Origin: Rugalucina vietnamica
Lineage: Eukaryota; Mollusca; Bivalvia; Lucinida; Lucinidae
Length of the DNA: 64,000 nt
Direction: 5' to 3'
Assembly (NCBI GenBank): GCA_964017185.1
Contig: OZ024869.1
Span: 53,594,761 to 53,658,760, forward strand
The notes below the pieces were generated by a model. The model did no database searches and had not been told where the DNA came from. It was given only the letters and a program-made list of their open reading frames with translations. Position 1 is the first letter of the stretch. Each line of letters starts with the position of its first letter. The translations under genes were made by a program, and so were the position numbers. Shown here in pieces: positions 1-13,500 of this stretch.

Positions 1-207
1 GGTTCTAATTCGAGGCGGTTCTAACGAGTACCCACAATCTATGTTTTGGAGCAAAAATAAGAAAAATAGGTATACCCCTACATATGGAACATATCATACG
101 CACTTGTACGATATTCTGAAATCCTGTCTATAGTGACTTGTTTAATGTTGAAATGTGTGGAAAAGTTCGCAATAATAACAACTGTTTACCATGCACTCTG
201 TTTTATG

Positions 208-333
208 TTGTAGCTTCTAACCAGGGTCATCTCTCCTATAGCCGCAGGTAGGTATGGGAACCATCAGCCACCTGGAACTACTGCTCACCAACAGAAACGA
301 AGCAAGACACAAAAAGAAGATCGTGACCTGATG
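208..333 (+). CDS. Candidate terminal exon, weak
   Basis: After TTATGTTGTAG, or after CTCCTATAG further in, a frame reads AAGRYGNHQPPGTTAHQQKR then SKTQKEDRDLMKT and TGA. The composition looks protein-like and repeat words are absent, but no partner exon is visible and I recognise no family. Confidence 0.22.
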
Positions 334-571
334 AAGACGTGATCTGCATCTGCACATACTGACGGACACTAAATTTAGCTATTGAACGAGCGCTCTGACC
401 TAACTTAAACTTGTGAACCACTGCAGCAGCTGAGTCCTAGTCCTTAGTCCTGTAAAACTAGTTTACGCCCGCCAGTAATTTACATTACTGATTGTTCCAA
501 GGCGATACTTCAGTGTAGGTTCTAATTGTTTTACGTTTTGGTGTTGAATTTTTGTGTTGTACGTTTACTTA

Positions 572-810
572 TGAGCCGCCTCGTGGGAAAACCAACAATG
601 TGGTTTCCGAACAGGTCTGACACAAACCGGCTTGTACAGCTACAGAAGCAGGCTAGAAGCTTGAAATCAGTTTGGAGTTAAGTAGAGGACGAATTTTACT
701 ATCCGAGTAGCAAAAACAAAGGCGCTGATCAGCTTCGCGGTTACCGCGAAGCTGATCTGTGCCTTTGTTTTCGCCTATGCAGATTGTTGGTTTTCCCATG
801 GGGCGGCTCA
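572..810 (+). mobile_element. 240-bp palindromic MITE, copy
   Basis: Ends TGAGCCGCCTCGTGGGAAAA and complement, flanked by TA. The centre is GATCAGCTTCGCGGTTACCG followed by its complement. Arms carry ACACAAACCGGCTTGTACAG and AAACAAAGGCGC words. Confidence 0.92.
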
Positions 811-1269
811 TATTTTAGTTAAGTTTGGGTAACATGCTCACTCAACTTAGCACGATATGTTTTCTTTTTATAAGTCTAGGTTTTCCATCCTCTGGTTTTA
901 GAGTGGGAATTTCTTTCTGATTGTGCCATTTCCTGATCATTGCCTACCTTTACCATTATTTCGCAGATCTATTGCATGTACTTGTTTGATTGGGATGAAC
1001 CATTTCGAAATGTTCTTTTTGGAGACATGTTGTCGTACTAAAATTGTCAGAAATAAAAATTAAAACTGAGATCCTTTAAGAGCAGTGAACGCATTAATGA
1101 GAAAGATGATGGGCCATACCGCGGTTTCGACTATTAAATCCTGCTTTACGAAGACGATGACAAAATGTTTGAACGTATATATGACAACACCCGCCTGGTG
1201 CGCCTGTTTGGAATTTTAACATCAATTTTAAACCATGTGTTGGCCACACACTGTTTGTATTTAAATTTG

Positions 1270-1505
1270 CGACCCCGGTGGCCGAGCGGTTAGGAGCGCT
1301 GTTTCTTAATCTCTCGATCATCTCACCGCTGGGTTCGAGCCTCGCACTGGCCACATGTGAGACAAGACAAGTTCTGCTTGTGGGTGTGCCAGGTGTTTTT
1401 CTCGGGGTCCTCCCGTTTGCGCCAACCTACTGATCGGCCCGTCTCATACGAGCTGAAATAATCTTGAAAGGGACGTAAAACTGAATTCTATATTATTAAA
1501 AAAAA
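1270..1505 (+). mobile_element. tRNA-derived SINE
   Basis: An A box (GGTGGCCGAGCGGTTAGG) and B box (GGGTTCGAGCC) form a tRNA-like head, followed by a body ending AAGGGACGTAAAACTGAATT and a short A-rich tail. The tRNA fold is partial, so this is not a functional tRNA. Confidence 0.82.
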
Positions 1506-1513
1506 TCTTTATT

Positions 1514-1749
1514 TGAACCGCGACGCGAGAAAATCGGGATTTCCAACCAGGTCCGACACAAACCGGTCTGTGAAGTCACTGAGGATGCTTCAAAGATTGA
1601 TATTCCGGATGGAAGAAGAAGAATTGTACTATCCGTTTAGCGAAAACAAAGACGCTGATCAGCTGTGCACTGTGCTGATTACTACACAGCTGATCTGCGC
1701 CTTTGTTTTCGCATGGGCAAAAATCGTGAGTTTCTCAAGACGCGGTTCA
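1514..1749 (+). mobile_element. Divergent copy of the 240-bp MITE
   Basis: Ends are TGAACCGCGACGCGAGAAAA and complement, with TT flanks. The centre palindrome is diverged (GATCAGCTGTGCACTGTGCT). It follows a SINE directly. Confidence 0.85.
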
Positions 1750-2218
1750 TTTCTAAAGCCACAGTAATTTAAACGCCACCATGCTACTAAAAGGGTAATG
1801 GGCAACCAATAGTGATTGCTCCGAATGCTACAACTTCTGTTTATTCTGCCTGCCTCTCTGTTGCGCTCGTTGTCTTTGGTTTTGATTGAGACTATCCGAA
1901 TGGCTACCTTGTTGGGAAAGAGCTAGTCATCATGCTCTACCTGTGTCTTGTTGGGGAAATATGGTTTGTGATGTGTTATATTTTTCCTTTCCAGTCTAGT
2001 GTTTGATCCCTCTATTCTTACTTCCCAGATGCAAACATTGCGTGCAGATTTCACCTAAATCTTAGATGTCGTAATGATGGACGTTCTGTGTGTTTTTTTA
2101 AAGTGTTCGTCCGTTACAAAAGACAGCTATATTCTTTAGGTCGTTAAAAATAGTTATCCAGGGACCAATTTCAGAGCCACCAATGTATCGTAGCGATGCT
2201 CGTGATGCTGTTTAGATC

Positions 2219-3322
2219 AGTGCTCCAGATAGCGTCCGTACAGCCGTAATTTACGGACTTCAATCTTGCAAATACGGTAGAAATTGAAATTTTGTCAGTA
2301 CCAAAAACGGGAATGAAATGATCAATACGGTTCCTTTTCTTTAGTTGACCGTAACCTTAAAACGGATTTTGTACCAATAGTCGTTCTGACTGGTTTAACA
2401 AACTTTACTTTTATACACTGTTATTGTGGACGCATAGGGATAATATTTGTAGACCAGTCCGGAATCGAAACTGAAAGTAGAAAAGGCGCAATGTGTCTAA
2501 ACAATTATTCATCCTGAAGTTTTTAAAGAAATTGAAAATGAGCCGAAACAGACAGCAGTGGCTTTCATCAACAGTATCATTGAACTGATGCTGTCATTTA
2601 GCTAGTGGTCAAGAAACATTAGAGACTGATTGGTTGGTACCGATCAAACAGTCCGACTACAAACAGAACCTCGTCATTGATCATGTTGATCAGAGAATAA
2701 TTATTAATTGTTTACTGGTGACATGCCAAATTCACATAACCCAACCACATTTTAAGAGAAGCCCCGGGGAGAAGCCAGGGTATGTATCCTTTTCATATCT
2801 ATCTATGCTTAATAAGGGGAAAGGTTGTGCATTGGACGCTGACACTTAGTCCAGACTTGCAAGTCATTATGAGCCAATGTACTCCCCCTACCTTCCCTTT
2901 TCCTTCTGCCTTGCCCATATCTTTCAATAGGCCTGGGTTATTGGTGAGAAGTGAAAAATAAAATGCAAAATACTGGGGAACCTATGCCCAAATTTTTCAC
3001 AGGGTTGGACTTAAACTGAGAAAGGGGCATGAAGAAATTGCAAATTTTCAGGGGAACCTATGCCTGTATGCAATACACGCATTTCTCAATTAACATGAAC
3101 CTAGTAAAATGAACAAGTGGTAGAAGAACAAGCTGTTTGTAGCATAGTGTCATTCTGTGACATTTTATAAATGTGTATAGGCCTACAGGATATTCTTTAA
3201 TGGTCAGTTGTCCATTTAACAGATTAGTCTTTGAGCAGATACTGAAGCCCAAATTTCGATACTGATTGGCTCAAATTTCGACCAGTACCGTACTGATTGA
3301 GAAAAAAATTATCTGGAGCACT
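2219..3322. mobile_element. Non-autonomous hAT element
   Basis: The inverted ends AGTGCTCCAGATA and TATCTGGAGCACT are flanked by 8-bp repeats TTTAGATC (2211-2218) and GTTAGATC (3323-3330), with one mismatch. I see nothing coding inside. Confidence 0.82.
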
Positions 3323-3675
3323 GTTAGATCCTAAGCATGTAATCGGTTCTTAAGGTAAGATTAAACTCCTGAAATAATAAAAGGAAATCACTGTAATTAT
3401 ACTATGATACTTATAGCAATTTTTAATTGATTTCCAAATTGCAAAGTGGTATGAAGATGAACTGAAACAAACGCTTTAACTCATTTAGGAGCCGCAGTGT
3501 CGAACGCTATCTTTTTCTGACGCAAATGCCCTAACGTACCTACATTTTTATAATGTGCTAACAGCAAAATTACAACACCAAGACATAAAACAATAAGAAC
3601 CACCACAAATGCATCGCCTTGGAACGATCAGTAATATAAATTGCGTTACAACCTTGATTGATGGGATAGCTGACG

Positions 3676-3950
3676 TCACCGGTCCCGATAGCGTAATGGT
3701 TAGAGCATCCGCTTCGGGAACGGGAGGTCGTGGGTTCGACCCCGGGCCGCATTATACCAAAGACGCTAAAATGGTACCAGTGGCTACCTTGCTCGGCGCT
3801 CAGCATTCACACATGGCAAACACTAGCTTCTCTATTACCCTTACTCGGGGTTAGACCGAGGTGCGCCGATAAGTCAACGGCGGAACACTATATACATACG
3901 AACATGGCACAAAGTAACGTAACGCTTATTGTTGCACCTTGACGTCGCCG
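3676..3950 (+). mobile_element. tRNA-derived SINE, second family
   Basis: The head GGTCCCGATAGCGTAATGGT, TAGAGCATCCGC and GTGGGTTCGACCCCGGG has A and B boxes. The body (GGTACCAGTGGCTACCTTGC, CTCGGGGTTAGACCGAGG) is not tRNA-like. Confidence 0.75.
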
Positions 3951-4359
3951 TCACATAAACTTTATATACATGAACTTGTGCATGCATTTGGGTCTATGAT
4001 CTTGGTTATCCTTGATTGTACATAATTTGCAGTGAGTTTTTTTTTTTGTTGTTGTTGCTGCTGCAGCTGCTGTGAGGGGAATTCTGAAAAAAAAATATAC
4101 AAAAGCACAGACTTACGTTTGACTTTTGATGCCTCCATTGATCTTCTGTGATTGTACAATCTTGTGTAATTGATTTTCGTCCACGACTACGGTCAACAGC
4201 TTTACAGACTGTATTTTATACATATACATGAATATATGAAGCAATGTGTGGTGATAAAGATACGGTAGGATTGAGCGACCAGGAGCTGGGGCAATGATAA
4301 CCCATGTTGCGAAAAACACAGATCAGACAATTAGTTACTGATACTCAAAGGAGATGTCG

Positions 4360-4410
4360 TAATACGAGATAGCAACTATCGTAATACGAGATAGCAACTA
4401 TTTCCATAAA
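4360..4410. repeat. 25-bp tandem duplication
   Basis: CGTAATACGAGATAGCAACT occurs twice in tandem. Confidence 0.9.
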
Positions 4411-4659
4411 GGAGGTCAAGCATTTACATGAACTTAACTAAATATAGGAATACGCACACAAAAGACACAAACAGCTCAAAAATATCGACACCGAAACATA
4501 AAACAAGTAGACCCACAACTTGAACTTGAAATGGTGAGAAATAGAAAGCTAGGGCGGGAGGAACCGGTTACGAAATTCCAACCTTGTCCTCAGGTTCTAA
4601 AGTGGATGAAATATTTAGTCTATTGTTCAGATCTCTACGATCTCGACGACATGCATGCT

Positions 4660-4702
4660 TTTATGACACCGGTTGTCGTCCTTATGACACCGGTTGTCGT
4701 CC
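4660..4702. repeat. 21-bp tandem duplication
   Basis: TATGACACCGGTTGTCGTCC occurs twice in tandem. Confidence 0.9.
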
Positions 4703-5469
4703 CAGTTTCGATCGTCGTAGTTGAAGTCCACTGGATGTAGAATCACAGCATCCACAATCAGCCTGCCCAGTCGTTAGTAGCGGAAATGTCAGTCTGACGC
4801 GTATGTTCTTATACAGTACTGTATGTACATGTACGTGACTCAATAGCTTGTAATACAAGTCAAATGCGGACACGAACTTATAAGAGGTAAACACATCGGC
4901 AGGAATCGAAACGGGAAGTTCTGTCTTCCCGAAAAATAAATGGAAGTAATAGGCCATGCATATCTTTCGAAAAAAGGTTATTTTGTTATGGCTTTATGTC
5001 TCAGTCAAACGCTTTCAGTCATGTCGGGACATAGCAACCGCTTTCTGCTGGACACTTCGATGCCCCATAGTCCTGAAAGAAAAAAAAAAGATTATTTTTC
5101 CAATAATTTATGACAATTTTGACAAAGTCAATTATCAACATAGTCGACACATAGTAGTGGTTATGTTTAGCCGTCCATGCATATGTTGCTTGCCTTGAAA
5201 AGTGCTTCGATCATTGTGTTCGTTCATTCCAAGGACCACCGGGGTCCAAAATTCAGGTATGAACATACTTCTTTTTAATTGGATGCTAAACAACGGACAA
5301 CTCGGTGAAATTTCAAGTTGTGTTTGACAACGGTGGCTCTACCATGCATGTATCTTTTACTATTTTTTTTTCATTTGATTCAGTTTAGAAAAACCCCGAT
5401 ATCTTTAAGATATCATGTAATTTTCATCCCCCAAACAGTACACGAATGGTAATATTTCTACGGACGCAC

Positions 5470-5595
5470 CTATCTACATCGCGCATGGTCAGAGCATGCT
5501 TTCCTCATGCACAAAACGTGAACACGATTCAGTGATGATCAAAGTAAGCCACGCTGGCATAATTTTTGACCACTGACCATGCGCGATGTAGATAG
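5470..5595. repeat. 126-bp element with 23-bp perfect inverted ends
   Basis: CTATCTACATCGCGCATGGT (continuing CAG) at the left and its exact complement at 5573-5595. The interior has no feature. Probably a very short MITE. Confidence 0.8.
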
Positions 5596-5599
5596 TTCT

Positions 5600-7090
5600 G
5601 CACACTATGTGTTTACTTCTTAGTCTACATGTACATGTACTTCTTAACATCGATTTAGACCAGTTTTCGGAGAACAAGCGATAACTTCTTAATCAGTACA
5701 AACTGACTTACGGATTCTACATGTAAGTAGGCTTTGCAGAACATGGACAATGGTCAAGAAACGTTGGGGAAATATTGTACACTCACGTGGGTTCCAAAAG
5801 AGCTTGACACAACCTCTGCTCAGCGACAGTGGAAAAGCAAAAAAAATGCATGAAATTATGTGTTTGTCCCAGTTTACAAAGGAGATGAAAACGTTTGCAT
5901 GCGTCTTCATTGAAGTCGTAATTTAACACAGCATGTACATGAGTGGGTACATAGCAAATTCCTCGCCTTTTAGCATTGTTTAGCGGAAGCTGTGATGTTC
6001 ACTGCATCAAAATATGGATCCGGCAAACATGATTTTTCCCTCATTAAAATTTGCGTAGCCCTCGGTTTTGGCACTCCCAGGTTGACCTTGCGAATGCTAA
6101 TAAATGACAAAACCATTTTTGATCGCTATTATTGTATAATTCTGCACAAAACGAAATAAATAATGGTGAGCTATACTTTACAGTATTGTCACATTATCAA
6201 ATGCGTAAAACCTTTCATTCTTATGCTCGTTCCGGGTGGACTTAAGTTAATCATTAGTAGCACGTGTTTTGCGTGGCGCCCGGTAACAGCACGTGTGCAC
6301 GCAAATTGTCACATAATACACAGCTTTTTTAAAATACGCCTGTTAATATCGTATAAATAGATAGAGATTTCGAATCTTAACAATTTGACTTCCGACCGTA
6401 CTCGTACATACAACAACAATTTACGTACGCACACCACTGGACATGTTATGATTTTCCAACAAACATGCACGTCGTCTATAACGTTTAACCGCGATGAGCA
6501 TTGACCTATCACACACCACTGGACATGTTATGATTTTCCAACAAACATGTACGTCGTCTGTAACGTTTAACCGCAATGCTGACCTATCACAATCGGTGTT
6601 ACTCATGACTTCGATGTTCCGACGTTATGTCGTAGGATTATACATGTATCTTGACTATATTCCATAAGGACGACGTCACGACATGAACATTCAACTAATC
6701 TAAAGAACCAAACGACCAACGAGTTATGAGGGACACATGGAAATACACTTACTTCAAGTTTTTTGAAACTATATTCAGAAGTTTATAGACCGTAAGTGTC
6801 ACTTTGACTTTTCATGCAACACATCATTGTGTCAAAACATACTTCAAGTTCCATGTAATTTTCGTGCCATCCACGCGTGAACTTTTCCCGCCACACGTGA
6901 AATTTCCCCGCCACGCGCGAGCGTAGCGTGGAAAAGTCCCGCGACTGGCAACAAAATTTCTCGCAAAATTCATGCGAAATTCACGGATTTTCCGCGCGAG
7001 TTTTTTGTTTTTCTTGCGTGGAAAATGTTCAAAATCCACGCGAGACGCGAGTATTATAGAACTATCGCGCCGTGTGTACTGTAAATTCCA
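5600..7090. other. No gene seen; unassigned repeat-like sequence
   Basis: Apart from the duplication at 6428, the stretch 6860-7060 is rich in CACGCG/CGCGTGG words and may be a worn inverted-repeat element. SLX4 3' exons were looked for here and not found. Confidence 0.5.
6428..6592. repeat. 83-bp tandem duplication
   Basis: CACACCACTGGACATGTTAT through AACGTTTAACCGC is repeated with a few differences. Confidence 0.9.
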
Positions 7091-7091
7091 T

Positions 7092-7270
7092 GTGAGCCGC
7101 CATATAAGAAAACCAATAACATGCCTCTGTTTTTTTTTTTGCTACTCAGTACAAACCCTCTTCTTCTTAAGTGCAAAGTTTCAATCTTCTAGCCTGCTTC
7201 TATGACTGTAGAGCCTGGTTTGTGTCAGAAGTGGTCGGAAATCCAAATTGTTGGTTTTCTTGTGTGAAGG
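7092..7270 (-). mobile_element. Deleted copy of the 240-bp MITE
   Basis: It keeps TGAGCCGCC and the arm words CTTCTAGCCTGCTTCTATGA and GGTTTGTGTCAGA but lacks the central palindrome. Confidence 0.75.
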
Positions 7271-7436
7271 TTCAGCAGTATAGCTTCTATTGCACTGGTA
7301 TGAGACAGCCTTGCCCTTTTGCAGATCGAGCCACGAAAGAAAAACTTCAAGTGCTTTCCCCAGAGTAGGAAATTGTGAGAGATAAAAACACCTTGAATTT
7401 CAAAATTGCCCCAGATTTCAAAGATTCTACCAATAC

Positions 7437-7553
7437 CTTATTTTCTTTGGATAATGGCACAGTTATTTTCCTCTGTGTTTCACTGACATCAGGACTCTGG
7501 CAGTCTGCATCATTATCATCAGCTGTATCAATGTCAGCATCTACATCACTATC
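7437..7553 (-). CDS. SLX4: SLX4 last exon found in the window
   Basis: The exon has acceptor TCTATAG and reads DSDVDADIDTADDNDADCQS through LSKENK, with donor GTATTG, phase 0 to 0. The open donor shows that the gene continues to the left. I found no convincing further exon down to position 1. Confidence 0.8.
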
Positions 7554-10500
7554 CTATAGAAAGATTTCAGGTTTTAGCTTTACAAATACTGTAAAGACAG
7601 AAAATGTCTGTGTCAACTTAATTTTTCGCTAATACATGCATTTACGAATTTGTTGCCTTGTGAATTCAAAGTTCTCAATATTCAGGTTCTCACAATATTT
7701 TAATCTTCCATGGTTTGTGCCTGACATGTTTACAACCCAAAAGAAATATTTTCTTATGAAGAGGCTCTTTTGGACTTTCTGCCCTGCATAGACCAACACC
7801 AGCCTGTTTCCGTCAAACCAAGATGTCTATACCTTATTCTCCAGCTGTTCTGCCTGACTTGAGATGATGTCAGCATAACCATAGTCTTCTTCAAAGTCAT
7901 CCCAAACATTGCCATCTACACAGAAAGCAAAGCTTGACTTAGATTCTTAGTAATCATTCGCTGAAAAGTTTGCTAATTTCATCTTGTATTTATTCATTTA
8001 TAGATGTGCTTCAGTGACAAAGAAATCTTGAAATCAGTCAATTTCCAGAAAACTGAATTCTAAGATCATGCAAATCCCTGTAATATTGAATAATTGTGCT
8101 AAACAGGTAGCTTAGGACCCTAGTGCAAGTTAATGCCACTAGGAAGTTGCAAAAGGCAAGGCAGCTCTAAGAATACTCTACTGTCATGTGGGGATGGTAG
8201 GTTACTTAACCAGGAGCCAGTTTAACAGTATTTATTATTCATTTTTCACCAGGAACTGACCATGTGCAGTGGAAGTTGGGATCTGAGTCTATGTAAATCA
8301 AATATCAATGAATTTGTCATGCAGTGGGATGTGAGAAGAAAAATTTCTGAAGAACCCTACCATTGTCAACAGCATGGTTTGCAACAGTTGATGTGTCATC
8401 AATGTCACATGTGATTTCCTCAGCTTCTTCTCTGGTTTCTATCACTTTTGCTTCAGTAACTGAAATGAACATAGTCTTCTTTCTATAGTCATTAGTGTTG
8501 TTCGATTATGGAATTTTCATAATCGATCATCGAAAATAATGAGACATGCTTTTCCGATCAATTATCGATTATAATCGAAATGTGACCAATACTGATTTCC
8601 TTTCACAGAACTGGGAAGAGTACTCTGCCAACATACTCAATTAAATCTAAAAATATAATGTATGGAATAGGTGAAGTAAAATTGTGCATTTAATATGTAT
8701 AAAGACTTTAAATTGATTATATGCATCAGAGAGGACTTGCTATTTTAGCTACGTTTTTAACTCAGAAAAAAATACTCAAAACAATGTAAGAGAGTGAAAT
8801 TTCCTTCTAAAACAGTTCCGCTATAATGCGCTGGTCGGGGTTCACAAATCGCCAGACTGCACGCCGTTTCTGTTGTTCGTTTGGGTAGGGGAAAGCACCT
8901 TATAGGCTCATTAAAACCCATTAATTAATAAACCATTTACCTCGAGATCTTTGTACAATGGAATAATAAATTGCAAGTTTGCGTATTTTAACATTTTAAT
9001 CCATTGTAAACACTCTTATAAACAATAAAATTCATTCATTTATGACGCACCATTGAAAACTGATTTTAAAGCGTCAATGACAGCGGAAACAGTAGAAAAC
9101 ACCGCTCATTATATATATTGGATAAAAATGGTAGCGATTTTACTAATTTCACTAGCGGATCATGTGCAAATGCTTGATTTGAGCAGCTCGATAAGATATA
9201 ATGGTATCTCAATATTTTGGACTGTAATAATCGCCGACACGAAAACATAAAGTAGCGTCACGTAACGTGCCATGGTGCTTGCTTTAACGGACATTTTCTG
9301 CGTTTTTGCAGCCATACGCCGAAAATCTAGAATGCAGACGACCATGAACTTCTTCCTCAAAAATCAGGTGCGCCCGCTAATGGTTATGAGAATTTGTGTG
9401 TCTGATCGTACCGCCTCGGAAACTCATACGTGTGTGATGAAGTCATGGAGTGACTTTGAAAAAAAATCGATTGGCCAATGAGCGCTCGTGTTGAATGCAG
9501 GCCGCGCCTACTTTTGGCTCTCTGCAGATTAATTGACAGTTGAATTACGCATCTGTGTTTATGTTTGCATGGTAATTAAATTGGATTAAACGGACCGATG
9601 TCACGTGGTGTGCGTGTATTCTTCGGCAAGCATGAATGGATTATCGGATTAGGAATAAATGGACAATTAAGTAAACGCACGTGTAAAGGTTTGACAACTT
9701 TGTTTAATGATCTCGTTTACCGTCTACTGATAACCCATTGCGGGATGTTGTGTATCCCTTGGCTTATTTTCCTATCTTAAGAAAACAATTGGTGTCATTC
9801 ACGCTCGCCGGCAATGAATTTCAGGTTGCCAAGCGGGCACCCTAAGCACCCTTCCATGATTGCATTAAACTTTGCTTGCCGATGTTTCAACCAGTGTCGG
9901 GCAATTGGGCAATTGCTTATTTCTAACACTGTTAAATTAATCAAGTTTTTGCCGAATTTCGGCGAATGAGGGCCCCTACTGTTAGCGACAATCGATTCCT
10001 GGACAGCATAATCGATTGTCGCCGACCTGGACAACTTTTTTCAATTTTCGATTTGACTCGATCATCGTTACAACACTAATAGTCATATCAAATTCTATTT
10101 GATAGCTACTTTTCTAAACTGGCCACTTAATTCCAACTTCTACTGTGAACCAAAATCTATCTTATGCTATATTTGTATCTTAAAAAGGAAATTATACTTC
10201 AGCTGTCACTAAAATACCAAAAATAATTTGGCTGTGTATACATATTATGATACTTTAATAACTTATTACAAATGGTTAAATAATCTATTCATTAAACTGA
10301 AAATAATCTGCTGAATCGATGAAAATCCTCAGTGTTTTCTTCCAACACAATTTGAAAAAAAAAATATTTGATAGAGATCCACACTGTAAAAATACATTAA
10401 AATGTAATAAATACTCATACCTTTTGAACAATGTGTCTCTGGACTAGAGTTGGAACTATCACTCGCTATCCTTACAACTTCACTTGATGTTGTATTTCTT

Positions 10501-13500
10501 CCAGCATTACCGTCTTTGAGCTTGTTATCATTGGCATTGCTTATATCACAAAAAGAAGAATTTGTGTTTTCAACAGCTAAGTTGTCATTATCACTTGTAT
10601 TCTTCACATCTAATTCATAACTAACAATAGCACTGTCATTAAAAGACTCATTAAAAGATTCATTAAAATCATAATAGCTTTCTAAATCATTGATTTCTGA
10701 CACATGATTATCCTCTGAATTTTCTGTCACTTTCCTTACAGAGCTATTCATTTCTACATTTTTCACCAGATTTCTGGTGCTTTTGTCATCCAATTCCTTT
10801 GATTCTCTCATTACTGGATTGGAAAAGTTATCCTCCTTATGTTTCAGCTTAGTCTTTTCAAATTTTGGCGAGTTTTGTGATGCTATCTGATCAAAATTAT
10901 CCCCTGTAATTACAAGATCATCCATGTCTCTATTATTTTCAGGCCATGTTGTATCTAACATACCTGATGCTTCTTTAGTCAATGATCTGTTTTCACATTT
11001 TGCATCCTCAACTTTTGCAGAACATTGTGAAGTTTCCATAAAATCATAACCTGTTATTTCAATGTCATCATCACTAAATTCATTGCTACCCTGTGACAAA
11101 TGAATTGTCTTTGCTTCTGTATCTTTCTGATCTGCAGAATATGTCGACTGATTCATGTTTTCATCAATTTCTTTCATTTCTCTATTAGAATCATTTGGTT
11201 CATTTTCATTATCTTTACTATGGATTACAACTTCTGTTTCTTTTTTACTAGATTTAAATGTATACTTTTTAGGCGAAATGCCTTCCTTTTGACTAGGTTT
11301 AAATAAAGACCTTTTAGGTGAGGGACTGCCTTTTTGACTGGGTTTAAACAATGGTTTCCTTGGCGATGGACTTCCAAACAAATCAGTGGCTGATGAATCC
11401 AGCTTACTGGCACTGCCAGGTGCACTACCAAAGCTTGATCGAGAGTCTTCTTTAGACTGTTCGGTTTGAGTAAAACTTGCATCAAAACTCAAGCCACAAT
11501 AGGCAACATTAGACTTCTCTAAATCTTTCTTCGACTGTTCTCTTGAAAGTTTCTTAAAAGATGTCACAGGGGAATCCATGTTTATATCCGTTGCTGATAT
11601 GTTTCCTGTTTTTACAGCATTTTTAGTATTTACACTGGATTTTACATTTGTATCACAGCTTAATCTTATTCTCTTGGAAGAAGGGCTATCAGTGATTTTC
11701 TGATTATTATGTACATGATTATTATCTACATTATCACTACATGTATTTTCAACACAAATTCTTGGTGACTTATTAGAACCAGTATTTGCTTGCCTTGTTC
11801 TTTTCAGGTTAAGAACATGTTTAGCACCATTATTTGCAAATTTATCCTGTTTCACATCCACCACTAAAACATCATCATCAGATGTATTTTCATGACAGTC
11901 ATCTTCCAAATCTTCTTTGGGAGAATTAAAATCATTATCAGCACATTCTGATATCATTTCAACTGCATCAATAGTATGTTTAGAGGTTGTTTTATGTTCA
12001 CCATCAGAACCAGTTTTTGCAAGTTCAGAAGATTCTTGTTCAACATGACTAGCATCTTTATGAGCAACATTTTCCTCCAAATCAGTAACAGCACTATCAT
12101 CAGATGATTCTGTTTGTTCCCCATCTTCCTCATGATGTTTCAGTTTGTGTCTCTGAGATGACCTAATATCCTGATAGTCCTGTTCAGTTAATCCTTCATC
12201 AATCTTTTCATTATCATTGTCACTCCCTTCAGACTCACTATCTGACTCTCCCCATACCTCTTTTAGCATAACATCAAGTCTAGTCTTATTCAAATCTTCA
12301 ATGTCATCAACATGATTTTCATCCTCTTGTTTGACATTGACTTTCTCATCAACTTCATTCAGCGGCTTGACCTTTTGACATAAATCCATAAAGTCATCCA
12401 GACCAAGCCTTTCACAGAAACCGATCAGTTCAGACTGAATTGAGGCAGTCATAGTTAACTCCCCTGTGTACAAGTAGTTCAACAAAGCCAAAGCACTCTT
12501 GGATGAAAGAGGTATGTTGATTTCCCTCCATTTGTCATCCTAGTCAATAGAAAGAGAATTACATGTACTGAGCCTTGTAATCAAAAAACTATGGCAGAAA
12601 GTTTTTAACTTAAGGATGTTCGCTGCCAATGAAAAAGTATTCAAACTTTTTTTCTAACCACTCTTTTTTGATTCCAAAATACAACATAAGACATTTGAAA
12701 GCAAAATAAATATAGGGTAGTGTGCATTTTTTCAAGCTACAGGCCTCTGAATGAGACCTCTGAGCATCATGTTTTAAATTTAGTAAAATTAATTTAATTT
12801 TTAATTCTTTGAAACAAACCTGTCTTGAACAAAAATACACCTAGAATGCTTTCAAAAGTCATAATATTTACGTAATGCAAACTATTTTGGACCAAACGCG
12901 TAGAAAAAAATTGCAACTTAAAGTGGATGACAAAATTTTACGAGTATTTTTCCAACCCTATCCCCATACTTGAAAAGTCGGAAAAAATCAATATTTTGAA
13001 ATGTGCCAAACCCATATTTGTTTATTAAAACTTTTTCTTGTATTTTCACACAACATAGAACTTTGTTATATAGTTCGAATAAAAGAAAGAAATATATAGG
13101 GTAGTGTGCATATAAGAGAGAACCAACAACTTAAAAATCACCATGTTCAGCCTTTTTTCAGCTGTTTTGTTTCTTTAAGCCCATTTCATACAAGAACTCC
13201 GCGGAGGTCGATATCGCACCTGCATCGGGCAAAGTCAATAGACCATGAAATATAGTTCAAGGGCATCGGGTCAAGGTGCTTGCTTGAAGGGCATGTCGAG
13301 GACAATTACTATGCAAGGTTTCAGACTCGCAGCTATCTCTGATGTCGTGAAAACCAAACTTTGACGTAAAAATTTTCAAAGTCAGTGGACCATGAAATAT
13401 AGGTCAAGGGCACCGGGTTAAGGTGCATGCTTGAAGGGTATGTCAAAGACAATTACTATGCAAGGTTTCAGACTTGCAACTATTTCTGATGTCGAGAAAA

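Larger units (their letters stand above)
3960..5469. other. No gene seen
   Basis: AT-rich sequence with two short tandem duplications and a SINE-core-like stretch near 4985-5060. No exon with good splice signals was found on either strand. Confidence 0.6.

Noticed and set aside
3676..3755. A functional tRNA gene
   Set aside because: The cloverleaf cannot be closed and the sequence runs on into a SINE body.
9053..9780. Several 60-70 codon frames
   Set aside because: They lie inside a non-autonomous hAT element and show no transposase motif.
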